A stretch of DNA of 59,826 nt, from contig VXMR01000103.1 of assembly GCA_009841005.1 (NCBI GenBank), positions 1-59,826 on the forward strand, written 5' to 3'. Shown piece after piece: positions 36,704 to 45,818 of the stretch; position 1 is the first letter of the stretch, and each line of letters begins with the position of its first letter. The notes below the pieces were generated by a model, which had not been told where the DNA came from, did no database searches, and saw nothing but the letters and a program-made list of their open reading frames with translations. Origin of the DNA: Gemmatimonadales bacterium. GTDB taxonomy: Bacteria > Gemmatimonadota > Gemmatimonadetes > Palauibacterales > Palauibacteraceae. The translations under genes and the position numbers were made by a program.

Positions 36704-37329
36704 ATCTCCCGAACACGATTACCACGGGCCGGATTCTCGCGGCTCCCGTCGTGACGGCGCTGCTCCTGCAACCTCGTCCGGCGCCGCGCATGATCGCGTT
36801 CGTCGTGTTCGTCCTCGCCGCGCTCTCGGATCTGTGGGACGGACACCTGGCCCGAGCCCGCGGCGAGGTGACCTCCTTCGGCAAGATCGTCGACCCGCTG
36901 GCGGACAAACTGCTGCTCGTCGCCGCCCTCATCCCCGTCTACAGCATCAATCTCGGGCAGGCGGGAAGCCCGTCTCTCCCCCTGTTCCGCGTCATTCCGC
37001 TCTGGGCCATTGTCATCTTCCTGGGGCGCGAGGCGCTGATCACGCTGCTCCGCTCCTTCGCCGCGCGGCGCGGGCGGATCGTCGCGGCGCAGATCCTGGG
37101 AAAGAGGAAGGCGCTCGCGCAGAACATCTTCATCGGCTCCGCGATCCTCTGGGTCGCGTTCCTGACGCCCGGCTTCGTGGCCCCCGGCGGCCGGGCGTGG
37201 CAGTGGTTCTCCGCCTTCCACGGATGGTTCACGACGACCTTTCTCACCCTCGCCGTGTTGCTCACCCTGGCCTCCGCCGTGACCTATCTGGGCACGTTTT
37301 CGCGCCTCATGGCGGGTCGCCATTCGTAA
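36700..37329 (+). CDS. pgsA: CDP-alcohol phosphatidyltransferase, probable PgsA
   Basis: Makes phosphatidylglycerophosphate from CDP-diacylglycerol. About 209 residues with five or six membrane helices. The motif D-x2-DG-x2-AR-x8-G-x3-D-x3-D is complete in DLWDGHLARARGEVTSFG KIVDPLAD. CTG 36700 overlaps the upstream stop as CTGA and would give (M)NLPNTITTGR, exactly the normal PgsA opening. The nearest canonical start, ATG 36598, would add 34 non-conserved residues deep inside the previous gene. Confidence 0.88.
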   Translation: MNLPNTITTGRILAAPVVTALLLQPRPAPRMIAFVVFVLAALSDLWDGHLARARGEVTSFGKIVDPLADKLLLVAALIPVYSINLGQAGSPSLPLFRVIPLWAIVIFLGREALITLLRSFAARRGRIVAAQILGKRKALAQNIFIGSAILWVAFLTPGFVAPGGRAWQWFSAFHGWFTTTFLTLAVLLTLASAVTYLGTFSRLMAGRHS

Positions 37330-37342
37330 GGGCGGTCCGTCG

Positions 37343-37807
37343 CTGGTCGAGGCCGCCGCGACGCTCATCGAAGGCCTGCGGGAGAGGGGTCACACCCTGG
37401 TGCTCGCCGAGAGTTGCACGGGCGGCCTGATCGGCGCCGCCCTCACGGCTGTACCCGGAGCGTCGAAGGTTTTGTGGGGTGGGCTGATAAGCTACGATGA
37501 CGACGCCAAAAGGGAGCTGCTGAAGGTGTCGGAGGCGTCGCTCCACCGGTACGGCGCCGTTTCGCGGGCGGTGGCGGAGGAGATGGCCGCCGGGGCGCGG
37601 CGCGTGGCGGAGAGCACCTGGTCCATCGCCGTCACGGGAATCGCCGGGCCCTCGGGGGGATCCGCCGAGAAGCCCGTGGGCACGGTGTGGATCGCCCACG
37701 ACGGCCCCTCCCGCGACGCGCGGTGCCACCGCTTCGGGGGGAGCCGGGACGAGATCCGGGAAGCTGCCGCGCTGGAAGCGATGCGCTGGCTGGATTCGCG
37801 GCTTTGA
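37343..37807 (+). CDS. CinA C-terminal domain protein (nicotinamide-nucleotide amidase type)
   Basis: About 154 residues; PncC-like enzymes deamidate NMN. TLVLAESCTGGLIGAALTAVPGAS (core AESCTGG with catalytic Ser) and VTGIAGPSGGSAEKPVGTVWIA (core GIAGPSGG) are diagnostic. The conserved first helix (VEAAATLIEGLRERG) has no ATG, GTG or TTG before it: the frame is open from 37283 and the first canonical start is GTG 37400, inside the beta strand. CTG 37343 with AAGGG at 37328-37332 is the best initiator. Confidence 0.85.
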   Translation: MVEAAATLIEGLRERGHTLVLAESCTGGLIGAALTAVPGASKVLWGGLISYDDDAKRELLKVSEASLHRYGAVSRAVAEEMAAGARRVAESTWSIAVTGIAGPSGGSAEKPVGTVWIAHDGPSRDARCHRFGGSRDEIREAAALEAMRWLDSRL

Positions 37808-37829
37808 CGAGCACACTCGAGGATATTCG

Positions 37830-38456
37830 ATGGGAACGAGGGATCTGGAACAGGAAATGGAGAGCGCGCCGCCGGAGGATACCGCTCCGGAGGACGTCGC
37901 TCCGGAGGCCGCCGGCGACGCCGCCGAGCCCGATGCGCCTGCGCCGGAGACTCCCGGGCACGTGGACGAGGTCGGTCCGCCCGAGTCCGGCGAGGATCTC
38001 GGGCCGGCGGAGGAACTCGCGGCGCTGCAGGACCGCCACCTCCGGCTCGCGGCGGAGTTCGACAACTTCCGGCGCCGGACGAGGGGCGAGTTGGGCGATG
38101 CGGGGGAGCGGGCGCGCGCGGAACTCGCCGGCAAGCTGCTCGAAACGATGGATGACCTGCAGCGCGTGGCCGACACGCCGCTCGAGGGCACGACGACGGA
38201 GGCCCTGCACGAGGGGATCGGGCTCGTGGCCCGGAAGTTCGCGAAGGTCCTCTCCGACAACGGCGTGGAACCGGTGAACCCCGTAGGCGAGCGCTTCGAT
38301 CCCAACCTCCACGACGCTCTGATGATGACCCCGACGGACGACCCGGAGCAGGACGAACTCGTGTCGCACGTCGTCCTGATCGGATACCGGCTCGGCGACC
38401 GGCTGCTTCGCCCCGCGCGCGTCACGGTCTACCGCCACGAAGCGGAAGCTTCCTGA
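37830..38456 (+). CDS. grpE: Nucleotide exchange factor GrpE
   Basis: Releases ADP from DnaK. 208 residues: an acidic Pro/Ala/Glu N-terminal tail (about 65 residues), then the coiled coil [20 protein letters not shown] (DNFRRR is diagnostic), and the beta domain [17 protein letters not shown] and RPARVTVYR. No dnaK or hrcA is adjacent, and no CIRCE operator was seen upstream. Confidence 0.93.
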   Translation: MGTRDLEQEMESAPPEDTAPEDVAPEAAGDAAEPDAPAPETPGHVDEVGPPESGEDLGPAEELAALQDRHLRLAAEFDNFRRRTRGELGDAGERARAELAGKLLETMDDLQRVADTPLEGTTTEALHEGIGLVARKFAKVLSDNGVEPVNPVGERFDPNLHDALMMTPTDDPEQDELVSHVVLIGYRLGDRLLRPARVTVYRHEAEAS

Positions 38457-38460
38457 TCCG

Positions 38461-39561
38461 ATGGCGACGCAGGCGAAGGATTACTACAAGATTCTCGGGG
38501 TCGCGGAGAACGCGAGCGAGGACGAGATCCGGAAGGCCTACCGCAAGCTCGCGAAGGAGCACCACCCGGACGCGAACGCGGGCGATCCGAGGTCGACGGA
38601 GAAGTTCAAGGAGGTATCGGAGGCGCACGGCGTCCTCTCCGATCCCGACAAGCGCAAGAAGTACGACCGCGTGCGGAAGTACGGCGGCCTCGGCGCATTC
38701 GGGCCCGGCCAGCCGGGCGGAGCCCCCGGCGGCGCGGGCAACTTCAAGTTCGAGGATCTGTCCGACCTGGGCGGCATCGGCGGCATCTTTTCCTCGATCT
38801 TCGATTTCGGGAAGAAGGCGAAGCCGGAGAGCAAGGGGCCGAAGCGGGGCCGCAACGTCGAATACCTGGTCACGGTGCCGCTCCGCACGGCGGCGCGGGG
38901 CGGCCGGGTCGCGGTCACGGTGCCGATCAACGAGGAGTGCGCGACGTGCGACGGGGATGGCGCCGCTCCCGGCACGTCGCTGGTACGCTGCGCCGAGTGC
39001 GATGGCAAGGGCGAGGTCACGTTCGGGCAGGGCGGGTTCTCCGTCACGCGCCCGTGCCCGGTGTGCATGCGCCGAGGGATGGTGCCGGAGACGCCGTGCT
39101 CGAGCTGTTCCGGGCGCGGCCAGGTGAACACGCGGCGCAAGCTCAGCGTCAAGGTGCCCGCGGGGGTGGAGAGCGGCTCGCGCGTCCGCATCTCCGGCAA
39201 GGGCGAACGCGGTCCGGGCGGCGGCCCCGCAGGCGACCTCATCATCAAGTTCCAGGTCGACCCCGACCGCTTCTTCACCCGCGACGGGCTCGACCTCGCC
39301 TGCGAGGTGCCGATCAACGTGGCGCAGGCGATCCTCGGCTCGAAGGTGAAGGTGAGGACGATCGGCGGGAACAAGGTCGTGCTCAGAATCCCGCCGGGCA
39401 CGCAGAGCGGCACCACGTTCCGGATAAGGGGCCAGGGCATCCGGCGCGGCGACAACCGGGGCGACCAGCTCGTCAAGGTCGTCGTGGAAACGCCCGACCT
39501 CTCCGGCGAGGGCCTGAAGACGGTCCAGGATCTCGCGAAACAGGAGGGCCTCTCCTACTGA
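38461..39561 (+). CDS. dnaJ: Chaperone DnaJ
   Basis: Hsp40 co-chaperone. 366 residues: J domain with HHPDAN, G/F-rich linker with [12 protein letters not shown], zinc domain with four CxxC repeats ([32 protein letters not shown]; the third lacks its second Gly), and C-terminal peptide-binding domains with GDLIIKFQV and [14 protein letters not shown] 38461 is four bases past the grpE stop. Confidence 0.94.
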   Translation: MATQAKDYYKILGVAENASEDEIRKAYRKLAKEHHPDANAGDPRSTEKFKEVSEAHGVLSDPDKRKKYDRVRKYGGLGAFGPGQPGGAPGGAGNFKFEDLSDLGGIGGIFSSIFDFGKKAKPESKGPKRGRNVEYLVTVPLRTAARGGRVAVTVPINEECATCDGDGAAPGTSLVRCAECDGKGEVTFGQGGFSVTRPCPVCMRRGMVPETPCSSCSGRGQVNTRRKLSVKVPAGVESGSRVRISGKGERGPGGGPAGDLIIKFQVDPDRFFTRDGLDLACEVPINVAQAILGSKVKVRTIGGNKVVLRIPPGTQSGTTFRIRGQGIRRGDNRGDQLVKVVVETPDLSGEGLKTVQDLAKQEGLSY

Positions 39562-39578
39562 CCCGCGCCCCGCGCCTT

Positions 39579-39597
39579 GGCGCTGGCCGCCAGCGCC
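39579..39597. terminator. Bidirectional hairpin between dnaJ and mnmA
   Basis: GGCGCTGG (39579-39586), CCG loop, CCAGCGCC (39590-39597): a perfect 8-bp stem between two convergent genes, followed by TT. Likely serves both strands. Confidence 0.6.
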
Positions 39598-39609
39598 TTG
39601 CGCCGGCCG

Positions 39610-40707
39610 TCAGTTTGAGACGATGACGCCGCCGCCGAGGACGAGATCGTCCCGGTAGAGCACGGCGCTCTGGCCCGGCGTGATGGCCGACTGCGGCACG
39701 GGCAGCTCCAGCGAGAAGCCCGTCGGCGTCGCCTCGATGACCTCCGCCTCGACGATCGCGGCACCATGCCGGATCCGCACCCCGATGCGCTCGCCCCCGT
39801 CGGGAGGCTCGGCCAGCCAGTTCGCACCCTCGGCGCCGATGCGCGAGCGGGCCAGGGAGGCCCGCGGCCCGATGATGACGTCGCGCGACTCCGGCCGGAT
39901 CTCGAGCACGAACATCGGTTCGGGAAGGCCGCCCGGGAGCCCCTTGCGCTGTCCCACGGTGTAGTGTGCGTAGCCCGGGTGCTCGCCCGCATCGGAGCCG
40001 TCCTCGAAGCGGATGGCGCCGGGTGAGAGGGCAGGGTGGTCCTCCGGCAGGTACCGGCGCAGGACCCCGGCGTAGTCGTTGTCGGGGACGAAGCAGATCT
40101 CGAACGACTCCGGCTTGTCCGCCGTGTCGAGGCCGAGCCGCCGCGCCTCCGCGCGGACCTGTGGCTTCGTCAGCTCGCCGACCGGCAGGAGCAGACGGTC
40201 GAGCGCCTCGCGGGGCATCCCCCACAGGAAGTACGTCTGATCCTTGTGGTCATCCGCGCCGAGGTGGAGTTCCGGAGGGCCGGAGCGGGGTCGGACCACG
40301 CGCGCGTAGTGCCCCGTCGCCAGCCAGCGGCAGTCCAGCGCGTCCGCCCGCACGAGGAGGTCCCGGAACTTCGTGAAGCTGTTGCAGCGGACGCACGGGA
40401 TCGGTGTGCGGCCGGCCGCGTACTCCGACACGAAGTCGTCGATCACGTCGCGCGTGAACTCCTCCTCCACGTCGAACACGTGGTGCGGCATGTCGAGCTG
40501 GGCGGCGACGGACTTGGCGTCCGCGATCCCGTCGAGGCCGCAGCAGGTGCGCGTGGGGCCCTCGCTGCCGGTGTAGCAGAAGGTCTTCATCGTCACGCCG
40601 ATGATCGGTCGGCCTTCGCGCGCCAGCAGCGCCGCGGTGAGCGACGAGTCCACGCCGCCGGACATGGCGACGAGCACGGCGTCCGCGAGGCGGCTCGGGG
40701 CGATCAT
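39610..40707 (-). CDS. mnmA: tRNA-specific 2-thiouridylase MnmA
   Basis: Thiolates U34 of Lys, Glu and Gln tRNAs. 365 residues. PP-loop SGGVDSS at 16-22, catalytic Cys in TPIPCVRCNSFTKF, second Cys in SFEICFVPDND, and GHYARV with DQTYFLWG. The usual nucleotide-binding segment contains TRTCCGLDGIADA. The cysteine desulfurase encoded 12 bases upstream is the probable sulfur donor. The tRNA-Gln(UUG) of this window is a natural substrate. Confidence 0.93.
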   Translation of the reverse strand: MIAPSRLADAVLVAMSGGVDSSLTAALLAREGRPIIGVTMKTFCYTGSEGPTRTCCGLDGIADAKSVAAQLDMPHHVFDVEEEFTRDVIDDFVSEYAAGRTPIPCVRCNSFTKFRDLLVRADALDCRWLATGHYARVVRPRSGPPELHLGADDHKDQTYFLWGMPREALDRLLLPVGELTKPQVRAEARRLGLDTADKPESFEICFVPDNDYAGVLRRYLPEDHPALSPGAIRFEDGSDAGEHPGYAHYTVGQRKGLPGGLPEPMFVLEIRPESRDVIIGPRASLARSRIGAEGANWLAEPPDGGERIGVRIRHGAAIVEAEVIEATPTGFSLELPVPQSAITPGQSAVLYRDDLVLGGGVIVSN

Positions 40708-40719
40708 GGATGCGCGATC

Positions 40720-41892
40720 TCAGGCCGTGATGGCGACGACCCGCGCCGCCACCCGCGCAAGCGCGTCCGCCGCCTTGTCGACGTCCGCCCGGGACGTGTC
40801 GTGGCCGAAGCTGAAGCGCACGGCCGCGTACGGGACGTCGCTGGTGATCCCGATCGCGTCCAGCACGTCGGAGCCGACGCTCGAGTCGGAGCCGCAGGCC
40901 GATCCGCCCGAGGCCGCGATCCCCTCGAAATCGAGGGAGACGAGCACGGCTCCGCTGTCACACCCCGGGATCCCGATGCTGACGAGATTCGGCATCCGCA
41001 GCGGCGCGTCGCCGGCATGGATCCGGGCGTCGGGGATCTCCGCGCGGATCCGCGCCTCGAGGTGATCCCGCAGCGCGATCCAGCGTGCGACCTCTGCCTC
41101 GCGGTCCTCGAGCGCGAGCGCGAGTGCGGCCGCGAAACCCGTCGCGCCGATCGGGTTCTGCGTGCCCGGCCACATGGACCGTTCCTGGCCGCCCCCGTAG
41201 CTCAGCGGCTCCAGCGTCACCCCCGGGCGCAGGTAGAGGAGGCCGATCCCCACGGGCCCGCCGAGCTTGTGCGCCGTAGCCGAGAGGAGATCGACCGGCG
41301 TCCGCTCCAGATCGCAGTCCACCTTCCCCAGGGCCTGCACGGCGTCCGTGTGTACGACCGCCCCGTACTCGTGGCCCAGCTCCACGATCTCCCCCATCGC
41401 CTGGACCGTGCCGATCTCGTTGTTCGCCCACATCACCGAAATCAGCGTCGGCGCGTCCGGGTCCGCCGCGAGTTCCCGCCACAGCCATCCGAGGTCGATC
41501 GTCCCCGACCCGTCCACGGGAATCCGCGCCACGCGGGCTCCCTCCACCGCGCCGCGATCCCCCGCCTCGAGGCATGCCTTGTGCTCGATCTCGGACACGA
41601 ACACGCGCGGACTCCGCCCCGGATTCGACCGCACGAAGCCGAGGATCGCGAGGTTGTCGGACTGTGTGCCACCGCCCGTGAAGTAGATGGATGACCGCGC
41701 GCACCCGAGCAGATCCGCGATCCGCCCGCGCGCGACCTCGAGGCAGCGATGGGCCCGCCGTCCCGGGGCATGGGCGCTCGCGGGATTGAAGCCGTGCCGC
41801 AGCTCCGCCCCCATCGCCTCCCATACCTCCGGCCGCATGGGCCAGGTCGCCGCGTAGTCGAGGTAGAGTCTCTCTTCTTCCCGCTGTGTCAT
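40720..41892 (-). CDS. Cysteine desulfurase (NifS/IscS family)
   Basis: PLP enzyme that moves sulfur from cysteine to a protein persulfide. 390 residues. LYLDYAATWPMRPEVWEAM opens the fold, SATAHKLGGPVGIG carries the PLP lysine, and GGSACGSDSS carries the active Cys. Pairing with mnmA suggests dedication to tRNA thiolation; general Fe-S supply is also possible since no isc or suf genes are visible here. Confidence 0.9.
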   Translation of the reverse strand: MTQREEERLYLDYAATWPMRPEVWEAMGAELRHGFNPASAHAPGRRAHRCLEVARGRIADLLGCARSSIYFTGGGTQSDNLAILGFVRSNPGRSPRVFVSEIEHKACLEAGDRGAVEGARVARIPVDGSGTIDLGWLWRELAADPDAPTLISVMWANNEIGTVQAMGEIVELGHEYGAVVHTDAVQALGKVDCDLERTPVDLLSATAHKLGGPVGIGLLYLRPGVTLEPLSYGGGQERSMWPGTQNPIGATGFAAALALALEDREAEVARWIALRDHLEARIRAEIPDARIHAGDAPLRMPNLVSIGIPGCDSGAVLVSLDFEGIAASGGSACGSDSSVGSDVLDAIGITSDVPYAAVRFSFGHDTSRADVDKAADALARVAARVVAITA

Positions 41893-41938
41893 TGTCGTTT
41901 TCGGTCCGGATTCGCCCGTCGAGCAGAGAGCGTCTATT

Positions 41939-42373
41939 GTGTCGAAGCTTCAAACGACGCCGCAACTCGGGATGGAGTACATGGAGCCACCACGTTCCGC
42001 GCCGGGGCCGACCCCCCCGGCGCCAAGCCCCACAGGGCCCACGTCCGACGAGCAGAGCATACCACCGCTCGGGGCCCCGGTGTTCCGCACCACCGTACAC
42101 GGACTCGCTTTCGAAGACCGCGCCCGCCACCTCGACACGGTAAGCCCGCAGGAGGAACTCCTCCTCATCCCCGACCCGCCCGGAGGCGAACCCGACGATG
42201 TCTGGGTCCACATCCGCGATGGCGATCCGGTCGGCCACCTCCCGAGGGAAATCGGCGCCTGGCTCGCCCCCTGGATGCGGCGCGGCGGCGCGGCACGCGT
42301 GCAGGTGATCAAGGTGGGTGCCGAGTCGGTCCCGAGCTGGAAGCGTCTCCTCGTCGAGGTTCGCTGCGGCTGA
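41939..42373 (+). CDS. Stand-alone HIRAN-like domain protein
   Basis: About 144 residues from GTG 41939 (111 or so from ATG 41972 is possible, with no strong ribosome site for either). After a Pro-rich N-terminal stretch, residues 50-140 (VHGLAFEDR, ELLLIPDPPGGEPDDVWVHI, PVGHLPREIGAWLAPWM) resemble the HIRAN domain found in helicase-like SMARCA3/Rad5 proteins and in small bacterial proteins. A DNA-end or stalled-fork binding role is suggested by that family. It is divergent from the desulfurase with 46 bases between starts. Confidence 0.6.
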   Translation: MSKLQTTPQLGMEYMEPPRSAPGPTPPAPSPTGPTSDEQSIPPLGAPVFRTTVHGLAFEDRARHLDTVSPQEELLLIPDPPGGEPDDVWVHIRDGDPVGHLPREIGAWLAPWMRRGGAARVQVIKVGAESVPSWKRLLVEVRCG

Positions 42374-42389
42374 CGGCTCCAGCGCCTTC

Positions 42390-43115
42390 TTATAACGAGC
42401 GGACTCCGAGGCGTGTGACATCGCTCACGCGCATTGTCTCATCCGTATGGAACGGTTCCCCGTGCGGCGCCCGGACCAGCGAGCCGTAGTGCCGCGACGC
42501 TGTCTCGATGCGTTCGACGAGCGGCTGTCCGGTGGGGAAGATCTCGCCCGCCGCCGTCGAGCCCTCGAACTGTGACGCGTAGCACCGCACCGCCTCGACC
42601 TTGCGCTGGAACTGCTCTTCGGTGAGCGGGACGACGAAGGTCGGTTTCACCGCGTCCTCCCGATACGCCATGGCGTAGAGGATCTTCTCCGGCCGCCGCC
42701 CCGGGCCGCCTTCGTACTCCCGCAGTCCCGCGAGGAAACAGGCATCGCGGGCGAGCTCGGAGGCGACCCGATGATCCGGATGACGGCCGCGCGGATACGG
42801 CAGGATCACGGTCGCCGGAGCGAGGTCCCGCAGGTGTCCGACGACGATCCGCCGCGCCTCCTGCGAGTTCTCGAGTCGCGCATCCGGGAGCCCGGCGTTG
42901 ACCCGGACCCCGACGCCCAGCGCCGCCGCCGCCTGGTCCGCCTCCTCCGCCCGCAACTCCGGAGTCCCGCGCGAGGCCATCTCGCCCCGGGTCAGGTCCA
43001 GGATCCCCGTCCGGTATCCCTGTTCCGCGGCACGGGCCAGCGTCCCGCCGCAGGTGAGTTCCGCATCGTCCGGATGCGCCGCGATCGCAAGGAGGTCCAG
43101 AGATTGTTCGGTCAT
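42390..43115 (-). CDS. bshB1: PIG-L family deacetylase, BshB1-like
   Basis: Zinc deacetylase of 241 residues. AHPDDAEL (13-20) and YPRGRHPDHRVASELARDA (HPDH) hold the zinc ligands; LTRGEMASRGTPELRAEEA is typical of the bacillithiol enzymes BshB1, which act on GlcNAc-malate. No bshA or bshC is in the window, so the substrate is inferred. It lies 30 bases after the last efflux permease on the same strand and may share its transcript. Confidence 0.8.
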   Translation of the reverse strand: MTEQSLDLLAIAAHPDDAELTCGGTLARAAEQGYRTGILDLTRGEMASRGTPELRAEEADQAAAALGVGVRVNAGLPDARLENSQEARRIVVGHLRDLAPATVILPYPRGRHPDHRVASELARDACFLAGLREYEGGPGRRPEKILYAMAYREDAVKPTFVVPLTEEQFQRKVEAVRCYASQFEGSTAAGEIFPTGQPLVERIETASRHYGSLVRAPHGEPFHTDETMRVSDVTRLGVRSL

Positions 43116-43145
43116 CGGGCGGTCAGCCGCTCGCCTTTCGGTCGC

Positions 43146-44444
43146 CTACTCGTAGCGCAGCGCTTCGATCGGATCCAGCGCTGCGGCCCGCGAAGCCGGG
43201 TAGAGTCCGAAACCGATCCCGGTGAGCACCGATGCCGCAAGGGCCGCCACGATGGACCACAGTGGCACGACGGCCGGGAGCGGCGTGAGCGCGTTCACGA
43301 CCCAAACGATTGCGCCGCCCATCAGCATCCCGGTCGCTCCGCCCAGCAGCGTGAGCGTGGCCGCCTCGACCAGGAATTGCCACATGATGTCCCGCCGCCG
43401 TCCGCCCATCGCCTTCCGCAACCCGATCTCCCGCGTCCGCTCCGTCACGGAAATCATCATGATCCCGATCACGCCGACCCCCCCCACCATGAGCCCGATG
43501 CTCGACAACCCGAGCATCGCCGCAAACAGGACGTTTGTCAGTTGACCCCAGAGATTCAGCAATTGCTCCTGGGTCAGCACCGCGAAGTCGTCCTCCTCGG
43601 CTGGCTCCAGTTGGCGAAGCTGCCGCATCCGCGCGTGCGTCGCGTCGCGCGCCATCTGAAGGTCGGCTTCGGGTTCCGGCCGCACGATGATGCTGACGGC
43701 CCGGTCCCAGACGGGCAGCAGCTTGTCCGCGCTCGCGAACGGTACCCACACGTAGTGCGACGCGAGGCCGGCGAACAGGTTGGCCGGCACGCGGTACACG
43801 CCGACCACGCGGAACATGGCTCCGCGGCTGCCTTCGCCGATCCGGATCTCGCGGCCGAGCGGATTGAGCGACCCGAACAGGTCGGCCGCCACGGTGGAAT
43901 CGATCACGGCGACGGGCGCCCGCCGCTCGGCCTCGGGGTGCGTGAACCAGCGGCCCGAGATGAAGTCGCCGCTGTAGATCTCGAGATAGTCGGCCCCGAC
44001 CCCGTAGAACGAGATCTCGACACGATCCGATCCGACGCTCGCCTCGAAGGCCCCCGGACCGAAATCGCCGGTGAGTTCGACGAACGGAGATGCGCTCCGG
44101 ATGCCCGGGATGCGTCCGAGGTCCCTGGCCCACCGCGGATCGAGGGGTTTGTTCCGGAACAGGTCCGGCTCCTCCTCGCCCAGAGGGCCGCCACCGAAGC
44201 CCCCCGACGTGAAGTCCCAGTGCGCCACGTAGAACGTCTCGACGCCGTTCGGAGACATCGCGTCTTCGAAGCTCTTGTTGATGCCGGTGATCGCGGCCGC
44301 CATCACCATGACGACGAGCACGCCGATGGTGACGCCCAGGATCGTGAGGCCGCTCCGAACCTTGTTGGCGCCGATCGAGTCGAAGGCGACCGCGATCCCT
44401 TCGGTGACCGTTGACAAGAAGCCCATGCCGCCACGAGCGGTCAT
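43146..44444 (-). CDS. MacB-type ABC permease (copy 3 of the cluster)
   Basis: 432 residues: N-terminal membrane helix, large periplasmic MacB-like domain (about 50-280), then three membrane helices with the FtsX-type motif SVTERTREIGLRKAMGGRR and end ASRAAALDPIEALRYE. It exports by mechanotransmission with an ATPase and adaptor. Very similar to the neighbour at 44519-45811, especially at both ends; the periplasmic part differs more. Confidence 0.9.
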   Translation of the reverse strand: MTARGGMGFLSTVTEGIAVAFDSIGANKVRSGLTILGVTIGVLVVMVMAAAITGINKSFEDAMSPNGVETFYVAHWDFTSGGFGGGPLGEEEPDLFRNKPLDPRWARDLGRIPGIRSASPFVELTGDFGPGAFEASVGSDRVEISFYGVGADYLEIYSGDFISGRWFTHPEAERRAPVAVIDSTVAADLFGSLNPLGREIRIGEGSRGAMFRVVGVYRVPANLFAGLASHYVWVPFASADKLLPVWDRAVSIIVRPEPEADLQMARDATHARMRQLRQLEPAEEDDFAVLTQEQLLNLWGQLTNVLFAAMLGLSSIGLMVGGVGVIGIMMISVTERTREIGLRKAMGGRRRDIMWQFLVEAATLTLLGGATGMLMGGAIVWVVNALTPLPAVVPLWSIVAALAASVLTGIGFGLYPASRAAALDPIEALRYE

Positions 44445-44518
44445 ACGCGCCTCCCCATCGCCCGCGGCTTCCGTCGCGTGCCGGAGTCAGGTCGCGCGTT
44501 TAACGCCGCGGGAGAGGA

Positions 44519-45811
44519 CTACTCGTAACGCAACGCGTCGATGGGGTCCAGACCCGCGGCCCGGGAGGCCGGGTAGAGTCCGAAGCCGATACCGGTCAGA
44601 ATCGAGGCCGCCAGCGCGGCCACGATCGACCACATCGGCACGACGGCGGTGAGCGGCGTGGCCTGGTTCACGATCCACACGAGCCCGCCTCCGAGCACCA
44701 TCCCCGTCGCCCCGCCGAGCAGCGTGAGCGTGGCCGCTTCCACGAGGAATTGCCACATGATGTCCCGGCGGCGTCCGCCCATCGCCTTGCGGAGCCCGAT
44801 CTCGCGGGTCCGCTCCGTGACGGAGATCATCATGATGCCGATGACGCCGACACCACCGACCATGAGCCCGATGCTCGACAGGCCGACCATGGCGGCGAAG
44901 AGCACGTTCGTCAGCTGGCCCCAAAGCGCCATCATCTGATCGGGAGTCATGATGGCGAAGTCGTCTTCCTCGCCGATCTGCAATCCCCGCAACTGCCGCA
45001 TACGGGCGCGGGTCGCGTCGAGCGCGGTTTGCAGCTCCGTCTCCGGTTCCGGCCGCACGACGAAGCTGATCTGCCGATCCCATACCCGCAGCAGCTTGTC
45101 GGCCGTCGCAAAGGGCATCCACACGTAGTGCGAAACCAGGCCGGCGAAGAGATTGGCGGGCACCCTGTAGATGCCGACCACGCGGACCCTCGCGTTCTCG
45201 CTGCCCCGGCCGACCCGGATGTCCCGTCCGATCGGATCCCGCGTGCCGAACAGCTCCACCGCCGTGGCCGAGTCGATCACGGTGACCGCAGCGCGCCGGT
45301 CGGCCTCCGACTGCGTGAACCAGCGGCCCGCGATGATATCTCCGCCCGAGATCTCGATGTAGTCGGCGCCAACTCCGTAGAGTCCGATCTCGACCCGGTC
45401 GCCGCCGGAGGAGGCCTCGTATCCCGACCCCGCGAGGTCCACGATCGGCGCCGCGCTCCGGATCCCCTCGATCCGGCCCAGTTCCTTCGTCCATTCAGGC
45501 TCGAGCGGAGGGTTCTTGAAGAAGGCGTCCTCGCCTTCCTCCAGCGGACCGCTGATCTGCATGGAGGAAAAGTCGAAGTGCGCCACCCAGAAGGTCGTGA
45601 CCCCCTCAGGGGCCATCAACTCCGAGAAGCTCCGGTTGATCCCGGTGATCACCGCCGCCATGACCATGACGACGAGGACTCCGATCGTCACCCCGAGGAT
45701 CGTGAGACCGCTCCGTACCTTGTTCGCCCCGAGCGAGTCGAAGGCGACGGCGATCCCCTCGGTGACCGTCGCGATGAACCCCATGCCGCGCCCGCGCCCG
45801 CGCCCGCTCAT
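44519..45811 (-). CDS. MacB-type ABC permease (copy 2 of the cluster)
   Basis: About 430 residues from the ATG at 45811, seven bases after the previous permease's stop; an upstream extension to 45901 is less likely. Same layout as copy 3 (MGFIATVTEGIAVAFDS start, SVTERTREIGLRKAMGGRR, DPIDALRYE end). The pair looks like a tandem duplication that has diverged in the periplasmic domain (MAPEGVTTFWVAHFDFSS against MSPNGVETFYVAHWDFTS). Confidence 0.9.
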   Translation of the reverse strand: MSGRGRGRGMGFIATVTEGIAVAFDSLGANKVRSGLTILGVTIGVLVVMVMAAVITGINRSFSELMAPEGVTTFWVAHFDFSSMQISGPLEEGEDAFFKNPPLEPEWTKELGRIEGIRSAAPIVDLAGSGYEASSGGDRVEIGLYGVGADYIEISGGDIIAGRWFTQSEADRRAAVTVIDSATAVELFGTRDPIGRDIRVGRGSENARVRVVGIYRVPANLFAGLVSHYVWMPFATADKLLRVWDRQISFVVRPEPETELQTALDATRARMRQLRGLQIGEEDDFAIMTPDQMMALWGQLTNVLFAAMVGLSSIGLMVGGVGVIGIMMISVTERTREIGLRKAMGGRRRDIMWQFLVEAATLTLLGGATGMVLGGGLVWIVNQATPLTAVVPMWSIVAALAASILTGIGFGLYPASRAAGLDPIDALRYE

Positions 45812-45818
45812 CGCAGCC

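Noticed and set aside
42374-42389. Terminator between the convergent HIRAN gene and deacetylase
   Set aside because: Only 16 bases lie between the stops and no stable hairpin or T run was found.
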